Shown here: in pieces, positions 17,653 through 26,375 of the stretch
Position numbering within the stretch: the stretch's first letter is position 1
How the letters are laid out: the number at the start of each line of letters is the position of its first letter
Source of the DNA: an uncultured Acetatifactor sp.
GTDB lineage: Bacteria; Bacillota; Clostridia; Lachnospirales; Lachnospiraceae
Direction of reading: 5' to 3'
DNA length: 64,000 bases
Assembly (NCBI GenBank): GCA_910577665.1
Contig: CAJTOJ010000016.1
Span: 7,588-71,587, forward strand
The notes under the pieces: model-generated
Told to the model about the DNA's origin: nothing
The model's database searches: none
The model's input: the letters and a program-made list of their open reading frames with translations, nothing else
Program-made: the position numbers and the translations under genes

Positions 17653-18435
17653 CTACAGGCCGGACTCCGGTCCACTGCCCGGAAAAGGCGTATATTCCCT
17701 AAAGATATCCCCTATATCCTTCTGATACACATTCCCACCCAGCACATTTCCCTCCGGGTCAAAACACACGGCCCGTATGTCTTTGGGATCCTCCTCATAG
17801 GGATTGTGCCATTCCCTGTCCAGGTCAAAATATTCCTCCAGATACCTGCGGGCATTCCCCTGGGGGAAGATCACATTGCCGTCATTTGCCTCTATTCCCA
17901 TCTCCTGGAATCCAAGAAGGATCTCTTCTGTCTTCCTGTCATAGGGATTGTCTGCACCATTGCCCTTGATCCAGGCCGGCTGGGTACGGATCTTGATCCC
18001 TTCTGCCCTAACTGCCTTCGCAAACCGTTTTACCGGTTCTAAGGGAATGGTCTCCTGGTGGAAGGCATCCACAGACAGCAGGATGTCATTCACCCCGCTA
18101 AGGGCAAGTTCGCCGGCCACCTTCCCGATCTTTTCGGGATCCCTGGTAAAAAAACCATTGGTGATAATCTGTCTGTATGGAACGCCACATTCTGCCGCCA
18201 TGGCATGGATCCGGCACACCACCTCCGGATGCAGCAGAGGTTCCCCGCCGAAAGTCATAACAGATTGCAGCTGGTAGTCTCTGGCAATCTCAAAAAGAAC
18301 CTGTGCCGCCCGCTCTCCATCCAGAAGAGTCTCCGGTCCTGCATGATCCCCCTGGGAACAGTGTTTGCATCTTCCCGTACAGGCATATGTGACCACGAAT
18401 TCAACACGGTTTAAATTTCGAATATAAGGATTCAT
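17653..18435 (-). CDS. Radical SAM protein
   Basis: This 260-residue protein has the cluster-binding motif CTGRCKHC near residues 16-23 and the following TFGGEPLLHPEVV, TNGFF and LLSVDAFHQET stretches of a radical SAM core. A short C-terminal region contains a single CFDPEG cysteine but no full SPASM cluster motif. It lies 67 bp after an ABC importer gene and probably shares its operon, so it may modify or use the imported compound. The reaction cannot be named from sequence. Confidence 0.88.
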   Translation of the reverse strand: MNPYIRNLNRVEFVVTYACTGRCKHCSQGDHAGPETLLDGERAAQVLFEIARDYQLQSVMTFGGEPLLHPEVVCRIHAMAAECGVPYRQIITNGFFTRDPEKIGKVAGELALSGVNDILLSVDAFHQETIPLEPVKRFAKAVRAEGIKIRTQPAWIKGNGADNPYDRKTEEILLGFQEMGIEANDGNVIFPQGNARRYLEEYFDLDREWHNPYEEDPKDIRAVCFDPEGNVLGGNVYQKDIGDIFREYTPFPGSGPESGL

Positions 18436-18502
18436 CCAGATACCTCCTGTCTGGCAATTGTCTCTTTAGGAAACTTCTGGTTTTCACGAAGGGCACCCTG
18501 TC

Positions 18503-19840
18503 CTAAATGTGGGAGGCAATAAGCAGTGTCCTGCCCCGCTGCCGCTGTCGGATATAACACTCTGCCCGTCTTCGGGTCTCCTGATCCATCCCGGTAAACG
18601 GCTCATCCAGCAGTACCATATCCGCCTCGGCCTCCATGGCCCGCACCAGTGCCACCCGGCGCTTCATGCCGCCGCTTAAGGTCTTGACTGGCTGCTCCAG
18701 CACATCCGGCTCCAGCAGCTTTTCCAGGGCGCGGGCTGCCTCCTCCCTGTCCCCTGTGACCAGTTCCACATTGCACAGGGCACTGTATGCCTCGCAGAGC
18801 CTGTCTTCCTGAAACAGGACACTGATGCGGACATCCCCTGTAATCCGGCCCCCATCCGGCTCCTCCAGTCCACACAGGAGCCGGAACAAAGTGGTCTTCC
18901 CGCTGCCGGAAGGCGCTTTCAGCAGATATGTCTCCCCCTGGCGGTAAACTCTGCTTACATCCTGCAATACCTGCCTGTCCCCGTAGGCTTTCGTCACGCA
19001 TGTAAGAACCAGTTGTGCTTCTGTGCGCTCCCTGCCCCCGATATCCACGCCCCTGGTCCGGCTTCTGGCAGTACCTTTCTTCCGTATCCCGGGTTCCCAG
19101 GAAAAAAAAAGCCCCACAAGCCACAGCACCAAATGTTCCAGCAGTACACTGAGTACCACAATCCCTGCTGTCTGAGCCAATACCCCCGCGGTATCCAGAT
19201 ATATTTTAGATAGATAAAGCTGCTCACCCAGGGAAAACCGGGGTATTCCAATGACCTCCGCTGCCACTCCGGCCTTCCAGCACATGCCCAGGGCTGTCTT
19301 GAGCCCACTTACAAGAAAAGGAGCCAGGGCAGGCCTGTAAATATAAAAAAACAGGGCTCTTGCGGACAACCTGAATACCTGCGCCATCTCCAGCAGTTTC
19401 CTGTCCGTGCTGTGCAGTCCCTCCAGGATATTGTGATAGAGACCTGGCAGAACTACCAGGAAGCTGACCACCACAGCCAGAAAACCGGATCCCCACCAGA
19501 TCAGCAATAGTACCACAAAAGAAGCCACCGGAACCGTCTTCATGAGACCAATCACCGGGGAGAGCACCTCTTCCAGCAACAGGCTGCGGTAGCTGCCCGC
19601 CGCCAGAACCGCTGCCGCCAGAAAACCACACATGGCCCCGGCACTGATACGCAGCAGTGTACTGCCCACAGCCCGGTAAAAATCCGGCTTCTTTAGCAGT
19701 ATCAGAAGTTTCCAGACTGTCTGCCCGGGAGTAGACAACAAAAGGGGATTGTCCACCCACAGGGCAAGAAGCTGCCAGACTACTACCCAGCCCAGCCCGA
19801 TCAACAGCTTCCTGTATCTGCAATTCTCATTTCCCTTCAT
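18503..19840 (-). CDS. Single-chain ABC transporter: permease fused to ATPase
   Basis: This 445-residue protein joins two subunits normally encoded separately in NitT/TauT/SsuBC-type importers. Residues 10-250 form a permease with about six membrane segments and an EAA-like loop near 147-175. Residues 276-445 form an ATPase with Walker A APSGSGKTT (309-317), Q-loop FQED (343-346), signature LSGGMKRR (388-395), Walker B MVLLDEP (408-414) and the H-loop His444. The chain ends one residue after that histidine, shorter than usual. The linker 250-275 is basic. Its start overlaps the upstream receptor gene by 14 bp. The substrate is unknown. Confidence 0.88.
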   Translation of the reverse strand: MKGNENCRYRKLLIGLGWVVVWQLLALWVDNPLLLSTPGQTVWKLLILLKKPDFYRAVGSTLLRISAGAMCGFLAAAVLAAGSYRSLLLEEVLSPVIGLMKTVPVASFVVLLLIWWGSGFLAVVVSFLVVLPGLYHNILEGLHSTDRKLLEMAQVFRLSARALFFYIYRPALAPFLVSGLKTALGMCWKAGVAAEVIGIPRFSLGEQLYLSKIYLDTAGVLAQTAGIVVLSVLLEHLVLWLVGLFFSWEPGIRKKGTARSRTRGVDIGGRERTEAQLVLTCVTKAYGDRQVLQDVSRVYRQGETYLLKAPSGSGKTTLFRLLCGLEEPDGGRITGDVRISVLFQEDRLCEAYSALCNVELVTGDREEAARALEKLLEPDVLEQPVKTLSGGMKRRVALVRAMEAEADMVLLDEPFTGMDQETRRRAECYIRQRQRGRTLLIASHI

Positions 19841-20930
19841 CTGCTTCCCCTATGAAATAAAAATCCTCCCCTGGCAGGGTACCACCAACCAGCTGCGGTT
19901 CAAAGGACCAGAGTACGGACAAATAGGCGGAAAGCGCCTCCTTCATCTCCTCCCCTGTGACACAGGCAATATTGCATCTGGGAATGGCTGACTGTGCCAC
20001 TGGTTCCTGTCCCATAATCCCTGCCTCCACTGCAAACGCCGCACCTGTCTCCACATCCTCCTTGATGGCCGCCACGCTGAGGGCGTGTTCTTCCAGGAAA
20101 GCCTGCACCGCTTCCTCATGTTCTTCCAGGAACTCCCTGCGCACCAGAGTGACCCCTGTGACAATCCCCCCTTCTCCCCCTGCCAGCTTGCGCCACTCCT
20201 GGTCTAAGTCCAGCACAATGTCAAGGGATGCATTCTGGGCCATGGCTGCTGTGGCAAAAGGCTGGGGCAGCAGTCCCAGAGCCAGAGGCTCTCCGGCCAG
20301 CAGGGCCGCCACTTCGGAAGGCTCAGACCTGAATTCCAGATGGTAATCCCCTTCCTGTAAACCGTTTTCCTGGCAGAGCCTGTTGAGAACCGCCTCCGGG
20401 GTGGTTCCCTTCCCTGTCAGGTAGATGGTCTTTCCTTCCAGGTCTGCCACAGACTCTACCCCGGAAGCGCCGGACACCAGGTACAGCACCCCCAGAGTAT
20501 TGAGATCCACCACAGCCACCCCGCCTTCCATCCGCTCATAGAGGATGGAAGCCACATTGGCAGGTACCAGGGCCATGTCAAGCTCTCCCTTTGCCACCAG
20601 CGACACCAGTTCATCTGCTCCCGCGGCCATCCGAAACACATAGGTGTCTGTTGTCTCTCCTTTTTGGGCCTTGTCCATCAGGAACAAAAGCCCCAGGGAG
20701 GTGGGCCCTTTCAGAGAACCCACCCGTACCTGCACAGGTTCCCTGAAGCCCTCCGGTGTCTCAAAGGATTCCAGACCCCCGCCTGGCTCTGTGGTCTTAT
20801 CCGGTTCTACCAACGGCTGCCTGTGGGCACAGCCGCAGACAGCCACCAGAATAAGCAGCAACATTCCTATGGCAGTTTTCTTCCTACATGCGGCAACTTT
20901 TCTACCAGATCTGCCCATTTTTATACCCAT
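19827..20930 (-). CDS. ABC transporter substrate-binding lipoprotein (NMT1/SsuA-like)
   Basis: This protein of about 367 residues has a basic N-terminus, a hydrophobic stretch MLLLILVAVCGC and a lipobox cysteine, so it is a membrane-anchored receptor. The mature part resembles NMT1/THI5-like binding proteins, with VRVGSLKGPTSLGLLFLMD and a DLEGKTIYLTGKGTTPE segment. It overlaps the fused permease-ATPase gene. The start is uncertain: 20993, 20930 and 20918 are all possible, none with a strong ribosome binding site. An upstream extension runs into a macrodomain remnant and is rejected. Likely ligands include sulfonates, nitrate-like anions or pyrimidine precursors; the sequence does not decide. 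Confidence 0.82.
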   Translation of the reverse strand: MGIKMGRSGRKVAACRKKTAIGMLLLILVAVCGCAHRQPLVEPDKTTEPGGGLESFETPEGFREPVQVRVGSLKGPTSLGLLFLMDKAQKGETTDTYVFRMAAGADELVSLVAKGELDMALVPANVASILYERMEGGVAVVDLNTLGVLYLVSGASGVESVADLEGKTIYLTGKGTTPEAVLNRLCQENGLQEGDYHLEFRSEPSEVAALLAGEPLALGLLPQPFATAAMAQNASLDIVLDLDQEWRKLAGGEGGIVTGVTLVRREFLEEHEEAVQAFLEEHALSVAAIKEDVETGAAFAVEAGIMGQEPVAQSAIPRCNIACVTGEEMKEALSAYLSVLWSFEPQLVGGTLPGEDFYFIGEADEGK

Positions 20931-21036
20931 CTGCGCGTTGCGATGCGCAGTCAGATCAACAGTTGAATACGCATTTTTATTCAACCTCTGCATTTTTTGG
21001 TATCCTGGCGGATCTTGTCCAGGGCTTTTGGGGGAA

Positions 21037-21183
21037 TCAGGCTTCCTGCATGGCTGTCTGCCCTGTCCCTCTGAATATGGCTTCGCAGACGCCTCCGCCT
21101 GCAGCCAGATCCGTATTGGCCGCATTGACAATGGCATCCACTTCCATGCGGGTAATGTCCTGGCGTATTATGGTAAAAGGCAT
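21037..21183 (-). pseudogene. Macrodomain (ADP-ribose-binding) protein remnant
   Basis: ATG 21183 follows GAGGAGGAG and opens a 48-codon frame ending at TGA 21037-21039. The product contains DAIVNAANTDLAAGGGVCEAI, closely matching the ADP-ribose-binding start of macrodomain proteins, which normally run to about 150-260 residues. After the TGA the next frame does not restore a recognisable macrodomain, so the rest is lost. The intact ribosome binding site suggests a recent decay or a deletion. Confidence 0.8.
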
Positions 21184-21279
21184 ATCCACTCCTCCTCAAG
21201 GCCTGCCGCTCCCGGTCCGGGCACCGGAAGCCATATGCCGGTCAAGTCCCCCTTCGCTGCACCTGTAGTGCCAGAACCA

Positions 21280-22152
21280 TCAGTCATTTGGCCGCTGGTA
21301 GAATCTTCCCGACAAACTCTCCGTGTGGATCACATTCACAAACGCCTGGGGATCCATCTGCCTGGCGTGGCTGATCACCTTCCTGGCCTCATCCCTCCCC
21401 ACCACAGAATAGAGCATCTTGCACTCTTTCTTCTGGTAGCAGCCGATGCCCTTGAACAGGGTGGCATCATGATTGGTCAGCTCTTTGATGGCTTCATAGA
21501 TCTCATCTGGTTTTTGTGTTATGATCAGAAGAGTCTGCTTCTGGTAACGCTGGTACAATGCATGGAGTACCTGAGTGGAAGTAAACTGGAAGATAATAGA
21601 ATACAGCGCCTCCTCCCAGCCAAAGATCGCTCCGGCAATCACGATGATCACCACATTGAAAGCAAACACGTAATTAAACGTATCTATATTGTATTTCTCT
21701 GAGAAGAAAATCGCAATGAAATCCGTACCTCCACTGGTGGCATTGGCCAACAGGCAGATACTGATCGCCACAGCGTTGAACAGGCCACCAAACACTGCCA
21801 CCAGAAGAGGATCCTGGGTCAGGGCATAGCTAGGAATCAAGTCCGTGATAATACCGGAGAGTACCACCATCAGACAAGAATATCCGGTAAATTTTTTGCC
21901 GATGAATTTGAAACTGATCACCACCGGGATTGCATTCAGCAGAAAATTGATCACGGAAAAAGGCGGTTCTACCCCCCAGACCAGTATGCTCACCTGCTGT
22001 AGCAGCCGGGTAAGCCCGTTGAAGCCTCCGGGAATCAGATCCCCGGCCCGTACGAAGGTCTTCAGGTTCACGGCCATGATAACAGATGCCGCCACGATCA
22101 TGGCGGTTCTCCTCAGATTGTCCAGTTTCGCATTTTTTACTTTCATTTTCAC
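21280..22152 (-). CDS. YitT family membrane protein
   Basis: This 290-residue protein has five to six hydrophobic segments (residues 15-190) followed by a soluble DUF2179 domain (about 205-285). Typical YitT motifs are GDLIPGGFNGL, ATSGGTDFIAI and LLIITQKPDEI. The family is common in Firmicutes; its function is not established. GGGAGG lies upstream of GTG 22152 and ATG 22146; either could be used. It stands 23 bp after the YfhO gene stop and may be co-transcribed with it. Confidence 0.88.
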   Translation of the reverse strand: MKMKVKNAKLDNLRRTAMIVAASVIMAVNLKTFVRAGDLIPGGFNGLTRLLQQVSILVWGVEPPFSVINFLLNAIPVVISFKFIGKKFTGYSCLMVVLSGIITDLIPSYALTQDPLLVAVFGGLFNAVAISICLLANATSGGTDFIAIFFSEKYNIDTFNYVFAFNVVIIVIAGAIFGWEEALYSIIFQFTSTQVLHALYQRYQKQTLLIITQKPDEIYEAIKELTNHDATLFKGIGCYQKKECKMLYSVVGRDEARKVISHARQMDPQAFVNVIHTESLSGRFYQRPND

Positions 22153-22175
22153 CAGTTCCTCCCATTTGCCTTCGG

Positions 22176-24812
22176 TTATTTGTTATCACCCCGGATTTTC
22201 CCTTTTGGTCCGCCCGCTCTTCGCCCTGTCAGATTCTCCCAGGACAATTTTCCTTCCCTGGCAGGCTGCTTCTGTCCCCTGCCAGACAGCCACATGAGCA
22301 GCACAAACAACAGGATGCTCCCGGCACTGACCACAAGACCTGCCCCTGCCCCCTGGGGCACGTAATGCAGTTCCAGGCTATACCGGCCTGGCTCTAAGTC
22401 AAATGCCATCAGACATCCCCCGAACAGGACACCTTTTGCCTCCTCCCCGTTGATCCGTATGTCCCAGCCGGCTTCATAGGGGATGGACAGGATCAGACGG
22501 CCTGCCGTCTCCATCTCTATGCTGCCGGACAAACGGTCGCTCTCCCACTGCACCTGCTCCAGATGGGTGGCGGAAAGCAGCTCCAGGGCATCCCGCAGCA
22601 CTCCCGGATCCATACGGTATACATCTGCAGAGATCTTGGGCGTCTCATCCTTCTCATCATTGTTGGTCAGCGTCACGGTCTGCCCCTTTTCCAGATAGCC
22701 CAGGTAGAGAATGGAACCCTGCTTCAAGTCATTGTATTCTGCCGTCTCCGTACTGCCGCCAATACATGCCACTTTCCTGGTGCCCGATGCTGTCAGGATG
22801 GCGTAATAGATGCCTCCTTCTTCGGGGGTAAACCGAATATCGTCCCCTGCCGCTTCCCGGTTCTTTCTGGTAAACAGGGTACCGTCCACCCCCAGCTCCT
22901 TCACCATCTGGTTCTGTAGCTTTAACCCCTGGAAATCATATCCTTCCGGCAAGTCATACCCCACAGGCGCCACATAGCCGAAAGGCAGCGTGGCTTCACA
23001 GGCATAAAGATAGATATCCCCGCTCTTATCCAACAAGGTATATAGTTCATTTTCATATTTTTCCGATTCCCCGAACATATAGTTCACATTCAGCAGGGCC
23101 GAGGTAAACCCAGTGGCCCCATCGAATCCATAATACACCTTGCTGTGACGCATTCCCAGCCTTTTATACAGATCCATCACATAGGAGTTCAGGGTGGAGG
23201 AAAACACACTGGCTGTGGGATACCCTGTCAAAGTACCATCGTTTTTCGTCTTCCTGGTGAACTTTTCCAGGCGGTAGACACTGTCCTCCCATTCCCTGGT
23301 ACTCTCATACAACGCCAGGTAATCTGCCTGTTGCCCCAGGTATGCGCTGCGGCTGGTGGTACCCACACTGGTATTAAACGTATTCACTGCCGTCTCCGCC
23401 ACCACCAGGGCCATGGCGATGATCCCGGTCCGCCACAGAATCTCCCGATTCTCCCTGGTCCGGTACATATACAGCAATATCCCATAAGCCAGTGCAAAAC
23501 ATAAAGTCAGGATCTTGACTCCCAGTTCAAAATCCTCATGTTCTATAAATTTCTCACAGAACAGGAAAAAGATACCTGCCCCCACACAGCCATATAAAAT
23601 ATGCCTGGGATCTTCTTCCTTCATATGCAGGTAGGCATCACAGCACATGGTCAGCACCAGCAGGATATACAGGAAGGACTGTCTGGCGGGCAGGGAATCC
23701 GGATAATTCAACCCATGCCAGATAAAGTCCAGCAGATTGGTAGAAAACCCAAGCAGCAGAAAACCTGCCAGCGCCAGCCTGCAGAATTTCTCCCGGATGG
23801 AGATGTGCCGGTTCATCACATACATAGGCACCATGACCAGGACGGCACTGCCACAGTAGATATTGGGCCAGTGGTCCAGTCCACGCTCTGTGGTCACACA
23901 CATACAATGTCTGGCCAGCATGTCCAGTACGGAAAAATAGGATTCCACCTTCTTGGGGAAATTCATATCCCCAAAATCTGTCTGCAAGATGGCACAGACC
24001 TCGGGTATCAGCAGCATGGCTGCCATCCCTCCCGCCAACAGGGAATACAACACAAAAAGCCCTATACTGCGCAGACGCCTTCTGTCCGTCACCAGCAACA
24101 GGGCAAAATACAGCACCAGAAAGATACAGATCATGATGGAGATATAATAATTGGTAAAAATAGACAGCGCCAGTGTCACGCAGTACAGGCCACACCGCCC
24201 TTCCTTCACCAGTCTCTCCAGCCCCAGCACCACCAGCGGCGCCAAAACAATGCAGTCAACCCACATAATATTGTAATTGTAAGCAGCCGTATATCCGGAA
24301 AGGGCATAAAAACAGGCAAAAAAAACAACGCCAAAATTCTTTGTGCCGAAATGTCTTCTCAGATAAATGCACGCTGTAAGCCCGCAAAGCCCCAGCTTCA
24401 GCACCGTCAGATAGCTCATGAACTCCATCAGGTATGCCTCCGGCACCAGCAGGGCAAAGACGTGAAACGGGCTGGCCAGGTAATAGACATACAGCGCCAG
24501 GAAATTGGAACCAATCCCCACTTGATAGGAGAAATGCAGGCTCTCCCCGCCCCGGACCTTGTGCAGCAGTTCGCTGAAAAAAGGCATATACTGATGATAC
24601 ATGTCGGAGAACAGAAAACTCCTGTCCCCAAAAGGATAGATCCCGTTGATCCCAAACAGGACCAGCATAATCAGCACAGGCAGCCCAAAGGATAGAAGCA
24701 ACACCGCCCTCTGAGTGCCCCTGTTTTCATAAACTCCATCCCACATCCCATGTCTTTTTTCCCTGATACTTACAGCTGTATGTTGATATGCATGTTTTCT
24801 TTTCCACTTCAT
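22176..24812 (-). CDS. YfhO family membrane protein (GT-C-like)
   Basis: This 878-residue protein has about 13 hydrophobic segments in the first 520 residues and a C-terminal extracytoplasmic beta-rich part. The early loop GDRSFLFSDMYHQYMPFF carries acidic residues typical of GT-C type glycosyltransferases and is the hallmark of YfhO proteins. Known relatives modify lipoteichoic acid or wall polymers with sugars; that role is inferred here. The start at 24812 follows GGGAGAGG; GTG 24863 is less likely. A short membrane-proximal segment ends the protein. Confidence 0.88.
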   Translation of the reverse strand: MKWKRKHAYQHTAVSIREKRHGMWDGVYENRGTQRAVLLLSFGLPVLIMLVLFGINGIYPFGDRSFLFSDMYHQYMPFFSELLHKVRGGESLHFSYQVGIGSNFLALYVYYLASPFHVFALLVPEAYLMEFMSYLTVLKLGLCGLTACIYLRRHFGTKNFGVVFFACFYALSGYTAAYNYNIMWVDCIVLAPLVVLGLERLVKEGRCGLYCVTLALSIFTNYYISIMICIFLVLYFALLLVTDRRRLRSIGLFVLYSLLAGGMAAMLLIPEVCAILQTDFGDMNFPKKVESYFSVLDMLARHCMCVTTERGLDHWPNIYCGSAVLVMVPMYVMNRHISIREKFCRLALAGFLLLGFSTNLLDFIWHGLNYPDSLPARQSFLYILLVLTMCCDAYLHMKEEDPRHILYGCVGAGIFFLFCEKFIEHEDFELGVKILTLCFALAYGILLYMYRTRENREILWRTGIIAMALVVAETAVNTFNTSVGTTSRSAYLGQQADYLALYESTREWEDSVYRLEKFTRKTKNDGTLTGYPTASVFSSTLNSYVMDLYKRLGMRHSKVYYGFDGATGFTSALLNVNYMFGESEKYENELYTLLDKSGDIYLYACEATLPFGYVAPVGYDLPEGYDFQGLKLQNQMVKELGVDGTLFTRKNREAAGDDIRFTPEEGGIYYAILTASGTRKVACIGGSTETAEYNDLKQGSILYLGYLEKGQTVTLTNNDEKDETPKISADVYRMDPGVLRDALELLSATHLEQVQWESDRLSGSIEMETAGRLILSIPYEAGWDIRINGEEAKGVLFGGCLMAFDLEPGRYSLELHYVPQGAGAGLVVSAGSILLFVLLMWLSGRGQKQPAREGKLSWENLTGRRAGGPKGKIRGDNK

Positions 24813-24970
24813 GAACCAAAACCTCTCCCAATATGCAGGAACCATCCCTTCTTTGGGATCCACCGCGCTCTATCTTACCAGTTTCCTGCAAACATGCATA
24901 TTCTAACAGATTTTTCCCTTAAGTGAAAGCCCCTTGTGAAAAAAACATGGCACTTCTTATGAGAGAACCG

Positions 24971-25274
24971 TTATTGTTCACTCGGTACTGCCGCCAAGTG
25001 TTTTCACGTGTTCTTTGCGTGACAAACCCGAGACTGCGTGCGCGAAATCGCTGTTCTTGCAATTTCTGCGCATCTGACTATGAAAGTCTCCAAATTGGGC
25101 CCTGCGACACCGCGAGGCGTTTCGTGCTCTCTTGCACGAAATCCCGAGACTGCTGTGCGCCAAACCCGCTTTCTTTGCGGGTTTGTGTGCATCTTCACAG
25201 GAACCCCCCAGACTTTCATGCAAGGTGGAGCAGCCCGTTGCATGGGGATTTACCGTGAACGGAATGAACCGTAA
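24971..25274 (-). repeat. Hairpin repeat family, copy C (304 bp, composite)
   Basis: This copy has TTATTGTTCAC at 24971-24981 and a diverged partner ATGAACCGTAA at 25264-25274. It contains at least three palindromic modules with different stems: GAAAT/ATTTC around 25044-25066, TTTCGTGC/GCACGAAA around TCTCTT (25120-25141), and CAAACCCGC/GCGGGTTTG around TTTCTTT (25161-25185). The end near 25250-25274 overlaps the 3' end of the LacI-family gene. Confidence 0.75.
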
Positions 25275-26251
25275 CGTGGGGCCTCTGCCACACTCTCCCG
25301 CTCCAGAAATTCTCCTTCAATCTGGTCTTTCCGGGCCAGCCCTTCCCATTTGGGCTGTATCTTTTCCAGCAGACTGTACATCATGTGCTGTCCCACTTCA
25401 AATCCCTTCATGTCCAGGGTGGCCAGGGCCGGATACATATTCTCCAGAAACGGGATCCCGTCACATCCCACCAGCGACACATCCCGGGGAACCTGGTACC
25501 CCTCCAGACGCAACTGCCTGTAACACCCCAGTGCCATAAGGTCATTGACTGCAAATATTGCCGTGAAAACTTCCTTCCTGCGAAGCAGCTCCTTCGTAGC
25601 TTCTATCCCGGCCTGCTCATCCGTATTGCCATTTTGCCTGCCGTCCACCACAAGGGCCTGGCACACAGGAAGCCCCTCCTGTTTTAGTGCCTCCACAAAA
25701 AAACGGTACCGGTAATGGTTCGTCTTCTCCACAGGCATGCCACTTAAAAAAGCAATCTTCTCATGCCCTTTCTCCTTCAGGCAATGAACCATATGGAAAA
25801 TGGCATTCCGGTAAGATGGCGCCTCGCTTCCCCACAGACACGGCACTGACAGGTGGTCCCCCACACACTCCTTCATGTCATCATGGCTGCCCACCGCAAA
25901 CAGGATCCCGTCCACCCCCCGGGAAGTCAGCTCCAGAAGGCTTGCACGGTTAGACACATTCACCGCCAGGGAGGATACCAGATACCCATACCGGGACGCC
26001 ACAGACTGCACGCCCTCCGCTAGCTGGCCATAGTATGGATTCATCAGATTATCCACCAGCAGAGCCACATGCATGGTCTGCTTCATCACAAGGCTCCTGG
26101 CCACCAGATTGGGCCTATACCCCAGGGTGTTGGCCGCCTCCAGCACTCTTTCCCGGACCTGGGGCGTCACCCGCTTCGTATTGTTCAACACATAAGACAC
26201 GGTAGCTCCCGATACCCCTGCCATCCTGGCCACGTCTTCCCTTGTACTCAT
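25250..26251 (-). CDS. LacI family transcriptional regulator
   Basis: This 333-residue repressor has the LacI helix-turn-helix at the N-terminus (VARMAGVSGATVSYVLNNTKRVTPQVRERV) and a periplasmic-binding-protein-like sensor domain (60-325). GGAAGGGAG precedes ATG 26251, which is the start expected for the family. The last eight codons and the TAA stop lie inside repeat copy C, so the natural C-terminus was probably replaced. No sugar operon is adjacent; the effector is unknown. Confidence 0.9.
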   Translation of the reverse strand: MSTREDVARMAGVSGATVSYVLNNTKRVTPQVRERVLEAANTLGYRPNLVARSLVMKQTMHVALLVDNLMNPYYGQLAEGVQSVASRYGYLVSSLAVNVSNRASLLELTSRGVDGILFAVGSHDDMKECVGDHLSVPCLWGSEAPSYRNAIFHMVHCLKEKGHEKIAFLSGMPVEKTNHYRYRFFVEALKQEGLPVCQALVVDGRQNGNTDEQAGIEATKELLRRKEVFTAIFAVNDLMALGCYRQLRLEGYQVPRDVSLVGCDGIPFLENMYPALATLDMKGFEVGQHMMYSLLEKIQPKWEGLARKDQIEGEFLERESVAEAPRYGSFRSR

Positions 26252-26375
26252 AGGCGACTCCCTTCCGAAACATCCAACACTGTTTTCCACTATCCCGGCA
26301 AAGCACCTGCACAGTCCCGCTTTGCCCGTCTGTCTCTCTCCTCCCCATACAGACTGCTGCCGGATCAGATACTGG

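Noticed and set aside
20931..21137. N-terminal extension of the substrate-binding lipoprotein
   Set aside because: The extension overlaps the macrodomain remnant in another frame and precedes the signal peptide, which should be near the N-terminus.
23601..24695. Long plus-strand open frame of 364 codons
   Set aside because: It is antisense to the YfhO gene, His/Gln-rich in a way typical of shadow frames, and lacks a recognisable domain.
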